Positions 23,801 through 36,662 are shown, counted from the first letter of the stretch. The stretch: DNA of 64,000 nucleotides from Prinsepia uniflora (GCA_032719365.1 CM064862.1:5730001-5794000); one strand, 5' to 3'. Notes: generated by a model from the letters alone, not told the origin. Numbers and translations: made by a program.

Positions 23801-25889
23801 GCATACTAGAAAAGTTACCGATTGAGATGTCTTCTGTTTCTTTCGGGATGCTGAAACAGTTGGACTGGGTAAATGATCATAGAAAGGCTGAGATGCACCA
23901 ACTCTAGCAGCTTGATACCCACCTGTCTTTCTCCACTCTCTGGTACATTTCCCCACATGTGATAATTAAAAAGTACGAATACAGAACTCCCTGTCAATTT
24001 ACAGTGGTCACTGTATTAAAACTTTTCAAATTTCAAGAGACAAACCTTATCTTACTGATAATTTCATCAGAATTAACCCTGGTCAGAAGTTCCCTGTGTT
24101 CATCATCTGATACTCTCAGCTCTTTCCTAAGTTCGGTAATCAAACCTTCCTTCTCCTAAAATAAACACACGTGATAAAATATTAAAAGCCGATTCCCAAA
24201 CAATCAAGATAACAAGTCACAGAAACATGCAACCCAAGAAAGGGTAAATACCCAAGAAATCGCATCAGACTGTGCTTTAAACGCACGCAGGACTGCACAG
24301 TATGCTTCCTGCTCGAGGTGATGAATTTGGGCCTCCATGTCAATGCACATCTGAGAAAATGAGATAGAACCTACTGCAGATCTTTCAGTTCCTGCAATTT
24401 GACCCCCCTCGCGAAATTCTGTTTTGATGAGATGGAGGAAGATCATCATCAGTACCTGCATTTATTCCATATAACGGTATGCATGATATAACAAGAAATG
24501 TGTTACTCATAAGTTTTTCCTCGGAGGAAAGGATAACTATTGTATTGACACAACTAATGACATGCAGCATCTAGATGAATTTTTGCATCATATGTAGTTA
24601 GGGGTCATCTAAAGCTATTGATTCTGGACTCTCTGAAGTACATGTATCCTACAAATGAGTCAACAAATATATTGGTTATTGAATATTAACGAGCTTGTTG
24701 AGAAAGGTCACAATTTGCAATGAAAATCAATTCATAAACAAGAATATTTAGGACTCAGACATTGATCAAAATAAATTATATGAAGTTCGCCAGAATTCCT
24801 CTTCTTAGACTAGAAGTGGTCTGCGTCACATGGAATTAAGACAAAACGAACAGATTTTCTTAATAAAACTTTTGGTAACTTAACTAATACAAACAAAACA
24901 ATCCTTTTAACCATCTAACAAAATAAACGTAGAAGACAGATGGGCATTTTATATCTATGCATCTTCTGTATATATAAATATGGATGAATATATCAAGTTA
25001 TATTCCTTTTCACTGTCTGACAAACATAATTGGAGTGGATATCTGGGGATTTTAGTTCCTTACATCCATAAGTCTCTATTCTTTACATCCATTTATCTTA
25101 CGTACATATACATATGCATAAATGAACAAACTCTGTTTTAGTTCCATTTCCTATGCATGATATAAAAGTTCATGTTTTACTTCCATCCATGAGTCTTCTA
25201 TTCCTTACATCCATTTATCTTACGTACATATACATATGCATAAATAAACAAATTCTGTTTTACTTCCATTTCCTATGCATAAATATACAAATTCATATTT
25301 TACTTCCATTTTCAAAGTCTCATATCCTTGCTATGAACAGATAGCAGACAAACTTTCACTCTCTCACAGATTGTAAGGAAACTTAAACGGATTGCAAACA
25401 AAACATGATAAAAACTTTGAACTAATTAGTCTTTGCATTCATTATGAGCACAAAAATCTCAATTACAATATACACAATGCAAAATTGCACCCATAACTAG
25501 GTAACTATAAAGAACTCCGAGGCATGGCGACACCTATCAAGAAAGCCAACAGTAACCTACAGCAAGCCCTAATTCCATGCATTGCCCAAACCCTCACCTC
25601 AATAACTCAAATTCCCAAAAACAAAATCCAGAGACCAACACCAAACAAAATCACACGATAATAAACTCAATCTCTCAATTCTCGCGAAACCCATGAACCA
25701 CCTTAACCCTAATTTTCAAAAAAAAAAAAAAAACCCTTCTGCATTCTGCAGCCTAACGTACTTATATAACTATTCAAAATAAACCCTAACCCATTAACCT
25801 ATTCCATTACGACACGTGACCCAGATTCTGAGAAAAGGGTAAAGGTTCGGACTTTTCTCACCACTGCTATCGGAGATACCATATTCCAT
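20803..25889 (-). CDS. EMSY-LIKE (EML) chromatin reader: ENT plus Agenet/Tudor domains; one +1 frameshift
   Basis: Ten coding exons on the minus strand: 25889-25862, 24455-24252, 24155-24046, 23939-23819, 23673-23443, 22574-22506, 21858-21610, 21532-21464, 21371-21308, 20846-20803. After removing one base from a C6 run (24403-24408) they total 1188 bases, 395 residues, about the usual EML length. The N-terminus 'MEYGISDSSG' is joined to 'TDDDLPPSHQNRI', which fixes the start. The ENT domain spans about 49-120 ('MEAQIHHLEQEAY', 'VLRAFKAQSDAISW', 'VSDDEHRELL', 'REWRKTGG'). The Agenet/Tudor-like domain spans 205-254 ('IGRKVWTRWPEDNSFYEAVI' then 'HHLVYDQGTMNETWEW'). A C-terminal helix follows ('KEVERVFNANQPDPFELEKA'). 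In Arabidopsis, EML proteins act in the nucleus in RPP7-type immunity and seed development and read histone marks through the Tudor domain. If the last intron (GTAATA..CAG) is retained, the protein ends at 21285 with 388 residues. Confidence 0.9.
22049..22281 (-). repeat. Intronic tandem duplication in the EML gene
   Basis: Inside the intron between exons 6 and 7, a block beginning aaacatgaatgaaatagg occurs at about 22049 and again at about 22154. Both are followed by ccacgccaaagcct and tttccatccaggatta. The second copy carries a short extra stretch. It affects no exon. Confidence 0.7.
25070..25310 (-). repeat. Tandem repeat in EML intron 1
   Basis: Two tandem copies of roughly 120 bases, each containing cttacgtacatatacatatg and tacttccatttcctatgcat or close variants. 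It lies in the long first intron (24456-25861). Confidence 0.65.
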
Positions 25890-26320
25890 GCGCAAGAAGC
25901 GCCAAAAAGATGTTATAAGATCCCTAGAAATGAAAGGCGAAGTGCAGAGCCTAACTTTTGTGAAAATGGGGAAGCGGAGAGTTTAGAGCTTTGCTCTGCG
26001 CCAGAGGCTCGGAGGCAAGAAAACGCAAGTCGCAGATCTTATTAGAAGAGCCCTTGGAAGGAAATTGAAGTCGAGCGCTGAAGGAGGGAAGGGAACTTCG
26101 AGACTTGATAGTATAAGACAAAAAGCTACAGTCTTTATTCAAACACAAACAACAGAACACACTTCGTGGAGAACTGAGAGAGTTTGTTGTTTGACAACGT
26201 TGCGCTTTGTCGTGGTCTGGTTTGTGAGCTCCGGACCCATTGGAAAGTTGGGAGGCTCGTATGTAGAAAACAAACATGTTTTGGGCTTTGACCAATTATA
26301 ATTTGGGCTGGGTTCCGGGG
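25890..26320 (-). promoter_or_regulatory. EML 5' leader and promoter region
   Basis: Minus-strand DNA just upstream of the start codon at 25889. Further upstream, near 26270-26315, there are two GGGCTT/TGGGCT-type motifs and a CCAAT (attggtc context) within 45 bases, and no clear TATA box. That is the usual make-up of a broadly expressed plant promoter. A long frame in the leader has no AUG start and was not called. Confidence 0.4.
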
Positions 26321-26420
26321 ACGGTTATTCCGCTCTTAAGACGGCGACCACAAATGTTATGTAGCTCAAATAAGTTTTGGGTTAAACTAGGGCGTCTTCA
26401 GCTACCTAATTTCTTTTCAG

Positions 26421-27558
26421 TTTTCTACCTCAAATGCATAAAAACAAAAATTTAGTCTCAAAATACACTAGGAATGAAAATTTAAGTCAAGGTGCACCAA
26501 GAATAGTAGTAACGTCAAAGACATTACACCAATTGACTAACAGAGTGTCGAACATCGTTTAGATTAAGGGTAGTTTTGTTTAAAATTGCCTACGTGGGAA
26601 GGAACGTAGGTAAAAGTGGGACTCGAAAAATGTGGATGTGTAAAGTAAATGTGAGAGGTCGAATTGGGAATGAGTTTGCAAAAATTGATTTTGGGGAATC
26701 TTTCTGTTAGGGTTTCTCTGAATTTGGGGGCAGAGTGAAGACGAAAGCAATAAGTCATGGGGCTTTGAGGGTTTTAATCGAACGAGAAGGCGAGCTCAAA
26801 TCCATAGGAGGAAGAGGATGTCAATTTTTTCGATAGCCTAGAAGAGGATGTCATTTCTTCGAAAAATTTCACAGTAACCACCAATTCCTTCCAAATCCAT
26901 AAATTTTTCCAAAATCAAAATTTTCCTTTTTCGTAACCACCAAATCTTTCATTGTGACTACAAAATCGAAATTTAATTCTCAACTTTCGGATTAACCAAC
27001 AATTCCATTGAATAAAATTTTTCTCAACGACCCTAAGAAACCTCCTAGACAAACAATTCAAGTAGCAATCCACCATATTCCACAAGCGCATATCCAATTT
27101 TATCTATAACTAATACTTACCCGACCATCTGGTTAAATAAGAAACCTCTTGTCTGGGTTATCATAGATCCATGATCTCTTCATTGTCACATTATTACAAA
27201 GGCAACTTCGTTGCTACTCCCACCCTCCATTCTCATCCATATTGTAATTAAAACTATGGGAATTCTTACGATTTTCCATATTCCAAACCCCAAACCTCCT
27301 GTATTTTCCGAATTGGGACCTTCATTGAGCCCTATTTTCACCCATCTCTATTCGCACAACATTACGAAAGTGCCCACTCATTAGATGCCACATAGATGTC
27401 AGGTCTGCACTCTATACGGCGTTTGGCACTCTATCAGTCAATTGGTGCAACGTATTTGATGTTTCTATTGTTCCAGGTGCATTTTAAAGCAAATTGTCGT
27501 TTCTAGTGCATTTTGAGACTAAATTTGGTATTCCTTGTACATTTGAGGTTAAAAGCCT
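26421..27558. mobile_element. Non-autonomous DNA transposon with long inverted repeats (MULE-like)
   Basis: About 140 bases at 26421-26565 match, in reverse complement, the stretch 27415-27558 at roughly three bases in four. Shared words include acctcaaatg, atttagtctcaaaat and caccaattgac. The middle 0.85 kb has no transposase-like frame. Long terminal inverted repeats with unrelated inner DNA are typical of Mutator-like elements. I did not find a clear 9-bp target duplication, so the class is tentative. Confidence 0.55.
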
Positions 27559-30500
27559 TTGTTTTTCCTTGTTTGGTTTTCTTGGGGTCTTATCAACGAT
27601 ATAGTAAAACGTCTCAAATTAGACACTTACAAATGGTGTGTTGATAAGTCGTACATATTAGCCCTTTGTCCAATACCATTTTATCAAATTGTGATAAAAT
27701 ACTCTAGCAAAGTCCCTATTTTACTAATAGGATCCGTCTCAAATGGACTTTGATAACCGTGTCCGGTCTTGCTCCCGTCTGACAAGTCAACTGAAGTTCC
27801 GAAAACACTTTCAACACTTGCTAGATAAGGGATAGTTGCACTGATTCCCACTCATGCATTCGCCTCTCGATCAACCTCGATTTTCGTGACACGGCCTGGA
27901 GGGTCATAAAAAACATAAAAGGTGTGAGTAAACAAAAATAATATCGTTTGAATATACAATTCAAAACGAACTATTTACCCTCTAGCTTAAAATATGCATG
28001 CATAGAGTAAAACATATAAACAATCGGCTCACAAGCCAAATCACATAGAAAACTGTGAGACCCACAATTCATAAAAAACGTGTGGCCCACATTTCCCGAA
28101 ATATATTTCCAAGAATCATCAAAAAACATCTTAATACAAAATCACTATCAAACACAATCCAACACTTTAAAGTTCAGGAATTACACATCTTAAGGCAATT
28201 TGGGAATTACACATTCGAGGTCTTTTCGGGGATTACACATCCAGACTTACTGGGCATGACACATTCGGAAATAATTAAGTAAATCCATATAATCATTATT
28301 GACTCATAATCCAAGTCAAACACCATTTTCAAACCCGTTCCTAGCCCAAAACATAGCTTTCACCATTCATCGTAAATTGTGTCCATAACTCGATTATTAA
28401 ATCCATAAAATCACCAAATAATCATACCAAATCATCACCCAAATCATTGCAACTCAAATCATACAATAAATCATGGAGATCATTTACTATGCATGCATAA
28501 CAGCTTATAACAAAAATATTCACTCACACACCGTTCAAACTACTCAATTTCGAGCTGTTCGCTCCTCAGGAATGTCGAGAATATTTCGGTCTATCAAACA
28601 CAACAATTAAGAGTCACTAGGCTGTTACATAACCTCGTATAATAATCCCTTAAACCCAGGGATTTAATAACAATTTTTAAACATAAACTAAGCACTTCAA
28701 ACACCTAAAATTACCCTAAAACGATGTCCAATCGACTCAAAACCTACATCATTAGGTTCGAAATGTCGAAAGCATTAAAAAGTGTATTGACCACTTCCCT
28801 AGAAACCCTGCCACGCGCCCCCATGCTCGGCCTGAAAATCTTGCGAGTGAGACCACGTTCCGAAGTACTGTACAACATTGTTCACCTTCTTCCCGACTCG
28901 ACTTTCAACCAGTTTTCATGCAATTTCTTGATTCTAATCAACTAGAAACCATCGTATGATCTTCCTAAACATGTTTTCAAGCTCAATTGCATGATTTCAT
29001 ACCTCCAATTACTTGAATTGCAACTCGAAATTCTTAAGGGGGTCACAGGTCTATTCTGGGCTTGTTCATCGTCAATCCCTTTCGATTTCATGATGGTTGA
29101 ACTCGTTTGGACCCAAAGGAACTTAATCCAACTTAGTTTCAACAATCGGCGTCCAAAACAAGAATTCAATTTCTCAATTTCAAATTCCGGGTTTTTTTTT
29201 CTTCGGGTTTCTGGGTTTTGGGACTCCTGTTCTCTTTTCTCTTCGTTGTCTTTCTAGTCTTTCACTCTCAATTCATCTCATATTCTCAAGTTCTCTATAG
29301 TTCAAATGACAGGACCACCTCCGAAAAGGGCATTGTTAACCGTGTCCGGTCCTGTTCCCGTCTGGCAAGACGACTGAAATCCCCAAGTTACCCTCAGTAC
29401 GTGCCAGACCAGGGATAGCCACACATGCTTACTCATGTTTCCGCCTCACGATCAGCCTCGATCAACCCGCCACAACCTGGAGGGTCAAGAAAAACCAAAA
29501 GGTATGAGTGGAAAAAAATAAATCAGTTCATAAAAACGGTTACAGAAAGACGTTTTTACCCTCCACATAAAACCAATGCATGCATCCAAAAGTCGTTTCG
29601 TAATCCGTTACATTTTCAACATAAGAAAACCGTGCATGAAAGATCAAAATCATTTTCCTTTTTCTTAACCTTCGGGTCTTAGCCCGCAAACAAAATACAG
29701 GGCCTCAGCCCAAAACCATGAATCAAAACCAAGTACCCAACACAATCCAAATACATCAACACGTATACACTCGTACACCTCGTGGAAAACATTTCGACCT
29801 CGCAACAAGTATACACTCGTACACCAGCTAAACTCGACTGCACTCAGAGGTCCCATCACAGTCTCACGTCGTACCAACCACACCTGACCACCTCGAGTGA
29901 AATTGATCACCTGATGTCTGCTTCTACTGGGAATCACCAAATCTCACTTGTCAGTCCATGCTGACGCTACCAGCAAAACCGTCACCACCAAGCTTTACCA
30001 CCCCGGTAAAGCTCCATTCATCAGCCAATCAGTGTCGTCACCTCGTACCACCACTCACTCAATATAGCGTAAGATCAACAACATGATCTCATCCCGCAGG
30101 GCAACCCAACTGCGACATACAAGTTCAATGTCCATAGCTTTCAACTCCCTCAACGAACCATGACGTTGGAAATGACACGGCGTGGTAACATCACGCAAGG
30201 CCACTAGTGGTTACACTCACCACCAACTCACTCATCCCGAGTATACGTATACCGTCATCTTACGCAATCAGGTGGTGTAACTGAAACACATTGAATACTA
30301 GCCAAGAAGTGATCACACATTTCTACACTAGGGTTTCACTAGCCATCCGTGGCTAAGAGTACCTGCTCAAAGATCACTGATCCCAACAAAATTTCCCTGC
30401 CCCGAGCATAGTACTCAATGCACAGTTCGCGCTCACAACCAAACCCAATGGTGTCGGAACTAAGCCGATCACCAACACGTTCAACCACACACCACTGGTA

Positions 30501-32532
30501 CCTCCTATGTACCGATTCCCGTACACCGCACAGGGTACGTGTATCCCTCCCCCAACAAGTCCAATCTCAGGCTAAACAAATCGATCATTCCAACTCATCA
30601 TCAATTCTGGATCCCATGGTCACCCGACTAGTAACACAACATCAACTCCCAAACACGTCATTCAAAATGTACCAATCCATGCACGCTCACCAAGGCGTGT
30701 ACAGTCATGCCGAAAAAGCATCTAACCTCACTCACAACTACCGAGGCGTGCCAACTCTGAATCTATCGGGTACTCGCTTGAGTACGGATTAACTTCGAAA
30801 AGAAGTTCAATCCAACTAGTCCCATCTCCAAATATTGATAACCGAGCGATAGGCTCATCTCCTAACCTGACCAAAAATCCGTCACCGCGTCACCCGACTG
30901 GTAACATTACGATCCTAGATCGTCACCATGTCCAATGTCCACAACATCACGATCCAGATCCACCTAAGGTCCACACATGCTCACAGCTAGCAATCTACCT
31001 GGAACCTGATCGTAGGGTCTTACACCCACTAGATTTCTTGTCAACCACCTAACACTCCCCAACTATTTTCTCCTCCAAACATTCACTCAACAATGTAACA
31101 CATCCACTCTGTGGATCCTCCCCAATTACCTTATATCGATCCCTGCCACTCCACCTAGGAGAGACCAAGGATGATCCAATACGATGTCATCAACATCCAT
31201 CCTATGTGAGTGCAAACACAAACTCACTGCACCCACCGTACCAAACATCCAACATCGTCTACCACCAAGCAGAAAATGGGTATCTCGTTTACCCAACTTC
31301 GGAAAACGCAACTCCTCCTGATGACCCCAAAACACACATGGGTCCACCAACCCATACACGCTCACGGTACTGGTATCCGCGATCAACATCTGCCAGGGCA
31401 GAGAATAAGAAGCCAACCCCGATGACTTCCGAATACCAATCACCAATGATTTTCCTCATGTCTTAAATATACCGTTTATCCACTAATCTCTTATCACCTC
31501 ATCACTGTTGGGACTTATCCCAACACATCACCATCTCCGTTGGATTCCATCCAGTCTATGACTCAACCACTACTGAATCTCAAATACCAACGTACATTCA
31601 TCACGACAGAGTCACATCCCAACTCGTGGCTCAACACAATCTCACTCACTGACACTAGCACCAGCGCTAGTACCAGCACCAACGTACAATCATCCAAACT
31701 AGCATACAACATCCACACTAGCACACAGTGTGCAAAGTGGGTAGCCTTGGATCTCCGCTCATACCGAGCGACGATCCCCGCATCATCACTCGTACCCCCG
31801 CAACCATGGGTACCAACCGTTCTGACAATCCACATCAGGATGATGAACGTTCCCTGAACGCTCCCTGATTCTCAACTACTACCACAACACCAAGTACCCC
31901 CGACAATCAGCTATCTCCACAAGACCACCGTTCCACAAAACCAAGCCATAATTTCCTAACTCATTCAACACCGGACCATAAACCGGTCCTTGGCATTCTA
32001 AGTGCCAAACGTTCCTCAATCAGCCCTTCGGCACTTCTCGAGTCTTGACACCTTATCATGACTCATCTCACGTTTCTAACCCATCTCTGGACCCGTTTTG
32101 AGTCCGTACCCATCTCGACTCCTCCTGAGTCCAATCTCATACTAATTAATCATGTCATCATGGACAATCCAGTCCCCGAGCAATTACCACTGCTCAACCG
32201 TATCTCGTACGGCTGATAAGGCCTAAGAAGTCTCTCGTCACGTTTTAGGCTCTATTCACACATTCCGCTTACGGAATCCATCGTGAATAGTCCCATCACG
32301 AGTGCAACTAGCCACTCGGCTCATTCGTCCCTCGGGACCCACACAGTCCATCATCTAACAAACAGTAGCTCATAGCGTATTCTACATGACATCTGATCCT
32401 CAAACCAAGGTCAATCTCACCCGAGATCTGACACGAGGTCCCAAACACCCTCGTCTACTCGTCTCACTACCAGGTTGTGCACGAGGCTTACGCTTCGGAG
32501 GCATGATGTGGCAACAGAATCAGCAACCTAGT

Positions 32533-32544
32533 GCTCTGATACCA
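32533..32544 (-). other. Primer-binding site (tRNA-iMet type) of the LARD-like element
   Basis: The minus strand reads TGGTATCAGAGC three bases after the LTR end at 32548. This is the standard plant primer-binding site complementary to the 3' end of initiator methionine tRNA. It fixes the orientation and the 5' LTR boundary. Confidence 0.9.
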
Positions 32545-33089
32545 AATTGACAGGATCGCCCACGAAAAGGGCATTGTTAACTGTGCCCGGTCCTACTCCC
32601 GTCTAGCAAGACGACTGAAATCCCCAAGTTACCCTCAGTACGTACCAGACCAGGGATAGCCACACATACTTACTCATGCATCCGCCTCACGATCAGCCTC
32701 GATCAACGCGCCACAACCTGGAGGGTCAAGAAAAACCAAAAGGTGTGAGCGGACAAAAATAAATCAGTTCATAAAAACGGTTACAGAAAGACGTTTTTAC
32801 CCTCCACGTAAAACCAATGCATGCATCCAAAAGTCGTTTCGCAATCCGTTACATTTTCAACATAAGAAAACCGTGCATGAAAGATCAAATCATTTTCCTT
32901 TTTCTTAACCTTCGGGTCTTAGCCCGCAAACAAAACACAGGGCCTCAGCCCAAAACCATGAATCAAAACCAAGTACCCAACACAATCCAAATACATCAAC
33001 CATATAAACCAGGCCACTGCCCAACATATCCGAAACATCAGAAATTAACAATAAATCACACGTCAAACATTTTGCTGGATATCAAGTGC

Positions 33090-33370
33090 GCCCGAGTCTT
33101 TAAACTCAAAACCATGTGCATAATTAGGCCTTCCCGGGATATCAACGAGTCTTTAAACTCAAAATATAATCAATAGGCCTCAGGGGTATCACAATAACCG
33201 AGTCTTTAAACTCACGAGTCTTTAAACTCAATCCGGGTCTTTAAACCCAATTTTCGGGCCCGCCCCCGTCATCAATTAACCAAGTCTTTAAACTCAAAAC
33301 GTGCCCCAGTAATAGCACCGGGTCTTTAAACCCAAAACAGTTTTCAACGGGTCTTTAAACCCAAAACATT
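33090..33370 (-). repeat. Array of short hairpin units inside the 5' LTR
   Basis: About eight units of the form gagtctttaaactc or gggtctttaaaccc, spaced irregularly by 10-45 bases. Each is a short palindrome, and where the first stem bases are GAG the last are CTC, while GGG pairs with CCC. The same array, with different unit wording, is present in the other LTRs of the family. Confidence 0.75.
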
Positions 33371-36300
33371 TGTCAATCATAACAACTCGGGATCCATCCC
33401 AAAATCACATTTTGTCATAACAAGACTCATGGTCCGAATTTCCACATTCAAATCCCCAAATCTTACTTCACAAAACATAATCAAATCATCATTAAACACG
33501 GGGCATATACAATCATACCAAATCACTTTATTAAATCTTTTTCCATTCCCGAATTCGAATTCGCAATAATGATTCTGTAAGCCGGCATCCGGAAACATCA
33601 TCCCGAACCCAAACCAAGAATCCATTTTCAAACTTCCGGAAACCGAAATCTCGTTCATCAAAATTACTTTTATGCCCCGAGCATCAAGCCCGAAATCTCC
33701 TTTTTCAAAATCTGTTTTAAATCCTTGAAAACACCTCATTTCAAATCTCAAGGTCAAGACATCAAAACCACAATCAAATCACTAAAATCATGGTCGAACC
33801 ACAACATACTCGAATCTCGTAAAACGTGCAAAATCGTGACATTCTCGAAATACGTGTCAAAATCGTAAACCATACTCACAATTGAAATCGAAACCTCATT
33901 AAAACATGATACGCACAAATCTTAATAAATCATTCATTAAATCATCATCAAAACATAAGGGGAACCATAGTCTCGAAATACGTGCAAGTTTGTATGCATA
34001 TAAAAAATACGTATAAAATACGGAAATCGAAATTATCACAAGTCATAATCATGATCATAGAAATCAGAGAAATATTTATGCATGCATTAAATTTTGAAAG
34101 CAACGTCCACTCACACACCGTCCTTAGTGCTCGAGGGTTTCACGCCGCACGCGTTTCCGTAATTTTCGCCATTTTCCAGAAATCTCAGGGTTACTAAGGC
34201 CTCAATTAACAACATACTAATTTCCCATAATTTTCCGGGATTTTTTGACACAATTTAACTTAAGGCCCTAATTTCCGAACCCTCAAAACTATCCCGAACG
34301 ACTTCCGATCGACTCGAACTTAAAATATAAAATGTTAATTAAACCGAAAGGATCAAATCTCATGTTGATCGTGATTGAAAATGACGTCACACGCGCCGCC
34401 CAAAGTGGCTGCGTGTGAAGGCCACGCGCTAGCACTGTAGCTACAGTTTCACCATCTTCACTCGCGAGTCTGCTAAACGGGCCTTCAACCCGCGACTCGA
34501 CCCGGCTAATTACCCTTCAATTCGCACTCGATTTCCATCGTTTTTTATCCTAACATCTTCTATAACGATTTAATTTAAGATCTCTGTCCTTAATTTACTT
34601 CGAAATGCCCTAAATCGATCAGTCCAACCTTGAAGAGTCGAAGGGGTCGACGTCTGAAACTCACCCAACACGGTTCCATTCTCAAATTCACTTAGACAGG
34701 AGCTTAAGGGGACCCTAACGAACATTTTAACACAATCAATTGAACAAACCTTTACTTGGAAGTAGCCGTCCTCAAGCTTGACAATTCTCAAAACCAGGGG
34801 CCCCAGTTCTTGGCCATTTCGTGATCGAATTCCTTCGAAATCGATGTGGCTGAGTTCCTCTTGATCCCAGAAGTCTAAACCAGTCATTGGTTTCGTCCAA
34901 TACACCTCAGGAATTAAACTCAATTTTCCCTCCAATTTTTCAGATTTCCCAACTCCCTGTTTTCTCTCAGACTCTCAGCACTCTCTCTCGTTCCAAAATT
35001 AAACCCTCACTCAAAATCACTCTCTGTTATTCGAACCGTTCAGAAGACACCCATGGGAATCTCACTCAGACTCACTGAGAATGTTTTCCGCAAACTGACC
35101 CCAAAACCAGTTTTTAAATTTGCCCGTGCACTGTGTTCAGTCTCAGCCCACACCCAGGTGCTCCCATTACCTCAAACTTCATAAACTAATCACCCTACTT
35201 AGCCACAATCAGGATTAAACAATGGGATTGCTCAGAGCACTCACGGCTTGGCCGTGCAGACTCTGTTCCACGGTGGTGAACAATAACCGCCGTACAAAAT
35301 TACCATTTTGCCCTCAGTTGAAAATTTACCAAAATGCCCTTCACTTCTGTGACCCGTAACTTGGTCATCCAAACCTCGATTGACGAGTGCCGCCTGCCTG
35401 CAAACTCAGAGCATCGCAACCTTCCTAACGGTCCTCGGCCATCGGGCTTCCCGATCGAAAAGTCAACATTTTCCCCTTTTTTGTCCAAATTACGAAAATG
35501 CCCTTGGGCTTCCGAACGTCATAACATTCACCTTGAACGTCGGAATCGAACGTGCCATCTGTCTGTAAACTCGTGACGTCCCAAACTACGCCACGGTCAA
35601 CGGTCAAAGTCCATTTGACCGCCCGAATAAAAAGTCAACGTTTTAACCACGACTAGGGGCAAAACGGTCATTTTGCAATCGTTCGTCCGATTTCGCCCAA
35701 CTAATCACCGATTAACCCCGTTAATCATGATTAGTTACTAATTTAATCCCGGATTCCGGGACGGGTCGTTACATCAAAGGTTGTTGCCAATTTAATCAGG
35801 ATCGAGGATGAATTCGTTTTGGTTTATCCAATATGTGTTTGTTTAAACAACAAACACTCAACATTTCAAGGCTTGACATGTTCAAGCCAACAATCTAGTT
35901 TCCATGCTGACAGTTGTCACAAACCACTAAAAACCTGCTGACTCCTCCAATAACAGAAAAAAAATACCGTTTTGCTCTTCATGGCATAAATTACCAAAAT
36001 GCACATGGCCTTCATATATCCATAACTATTTCATCCAAACTCCAATTTCGACGTGCCGCCTGTCTATGAACTCAAGACTCCGAGACCTACGCAACAGTCT
36101 TCACGACATGTCCAAAAAGTACCCCAAACAAAAAGTAAACTTTGAACACCACATTTACAAGGACAAAAATGTCATTTTCATTTCAAATTCTCAAATTCCC
36201 CTTTTCTAAATTTTTGGGTAGTCACATTTACTCCCTACTTTAGAATTTTGTTATTTTAATATTTTGAATCCTTAAATTCACAAAAATTACAGAGGAATTA

Positions 36301-36544
36301 GGGAACACTGGTGGAGCAAACTTTTGTAAAGCGTTTGTTAAAATAATTTTCTAACTATTTTAGGTAAATTTAACCTAAAATTAAGGGTTTTGGTAGAAAT
36401 GCTCTTAGACTGAGTCAATCCAACACATTTTGTAAGACCCGTGTCTTAGAGGGAAAGGTGAACAATCTCACATTCCTACGAGGGGAATAGTTTAGGAAGG
36501 GAATGATGGTGTGCCTTAACGGTGTAGGCACACACCTATCTAGC

Positions 36545-36662
36545 ACGAGGCCTTATGGGAGCTCACTGGCTTTAGATTCCAGGGGAACTCCAAAGTTAAG
36601 CGAGTGGAGGCTGGTGCAAGCCCATGATGGGTGACCCACTGAGAAGTTGCACCGTGAGCTCC
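36545..36662 (+). ncRNA. 5S-rRNA-like segment, copy 1, inside the Cassandra-like LTR
   Basis: Resembles the 3' two-thirds of plant 5S rRNA around the internal control region (gaactccaaagttaagcg, then gatgggtgacccactg). It is not a functional 5S gene: the 5' third is missing and several paired positions differ. It may still direct polymerase III initiation, as proposed for Cassandra. Confidence 0.6.

Larger units (their letters stand above)
29307..35773 (-). mobile_element. Large LTR element without gag-pol (LARD-like); one LTR truncated; TSD TCAAA
   Basis: Flanked by perfect TCAAA copies at 29302-29306 and 35774-35778. In minus-strand order: a complete 5' LTR 35773-32548 (3226 bases, TGTAAC..TGTCA), a primer-binding site, about 2.8 kb of internal DNA, then only the last 454 bases of the 3' LTR (29760-29307). 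The first 2.8 kb of the 3' LTR and the polypurine tract are absent, so a deletion has removed them while keeping the true terminus. The internal region has no gag, protease or polymerase; a short frame starting 'MPPKRKPRAQPG' at about 32502 stops soon. Long LTRs plus a non-coding interior fit a large retrotransposon derivative that would need enzymes from a Gypsy-type relative. Confidence 0.85.
27725..36226 (-). mobile_element. Old solo LTR interrupted by a younger LTR element; TSD TTTAC
   Basis: The left part (27725-29306) and right part (35779-36226) are diverged copies of the ends of the same LTR family found intact elsewhere in the window. The termini have decayed from TGACAGG..GTTACA to TAATAGG..GTCACA. 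The 5-bp duplication TTTAC is perfect at 27720-27724 and 36227-36231. Without the nested element it is about 2.0 kb, shorter than the 3.0-3.3 kb relatives, so it has lost internal DNA. No coding region. Confidence 0.8.

Noticed and set aside
25951..26295. 114-codon minus-strand frame upstream of the EML start
   Set aside because: Starts with a non-ATG codon, overlaps the expected 5' leader and resembles no family; treated as leader sequence.
33090..33370. CRISPR-like array
   Set aside because: Units are short palindromes with irregular spacing inside a plant LTR; no leader, no cas genes, eukaryotic context.
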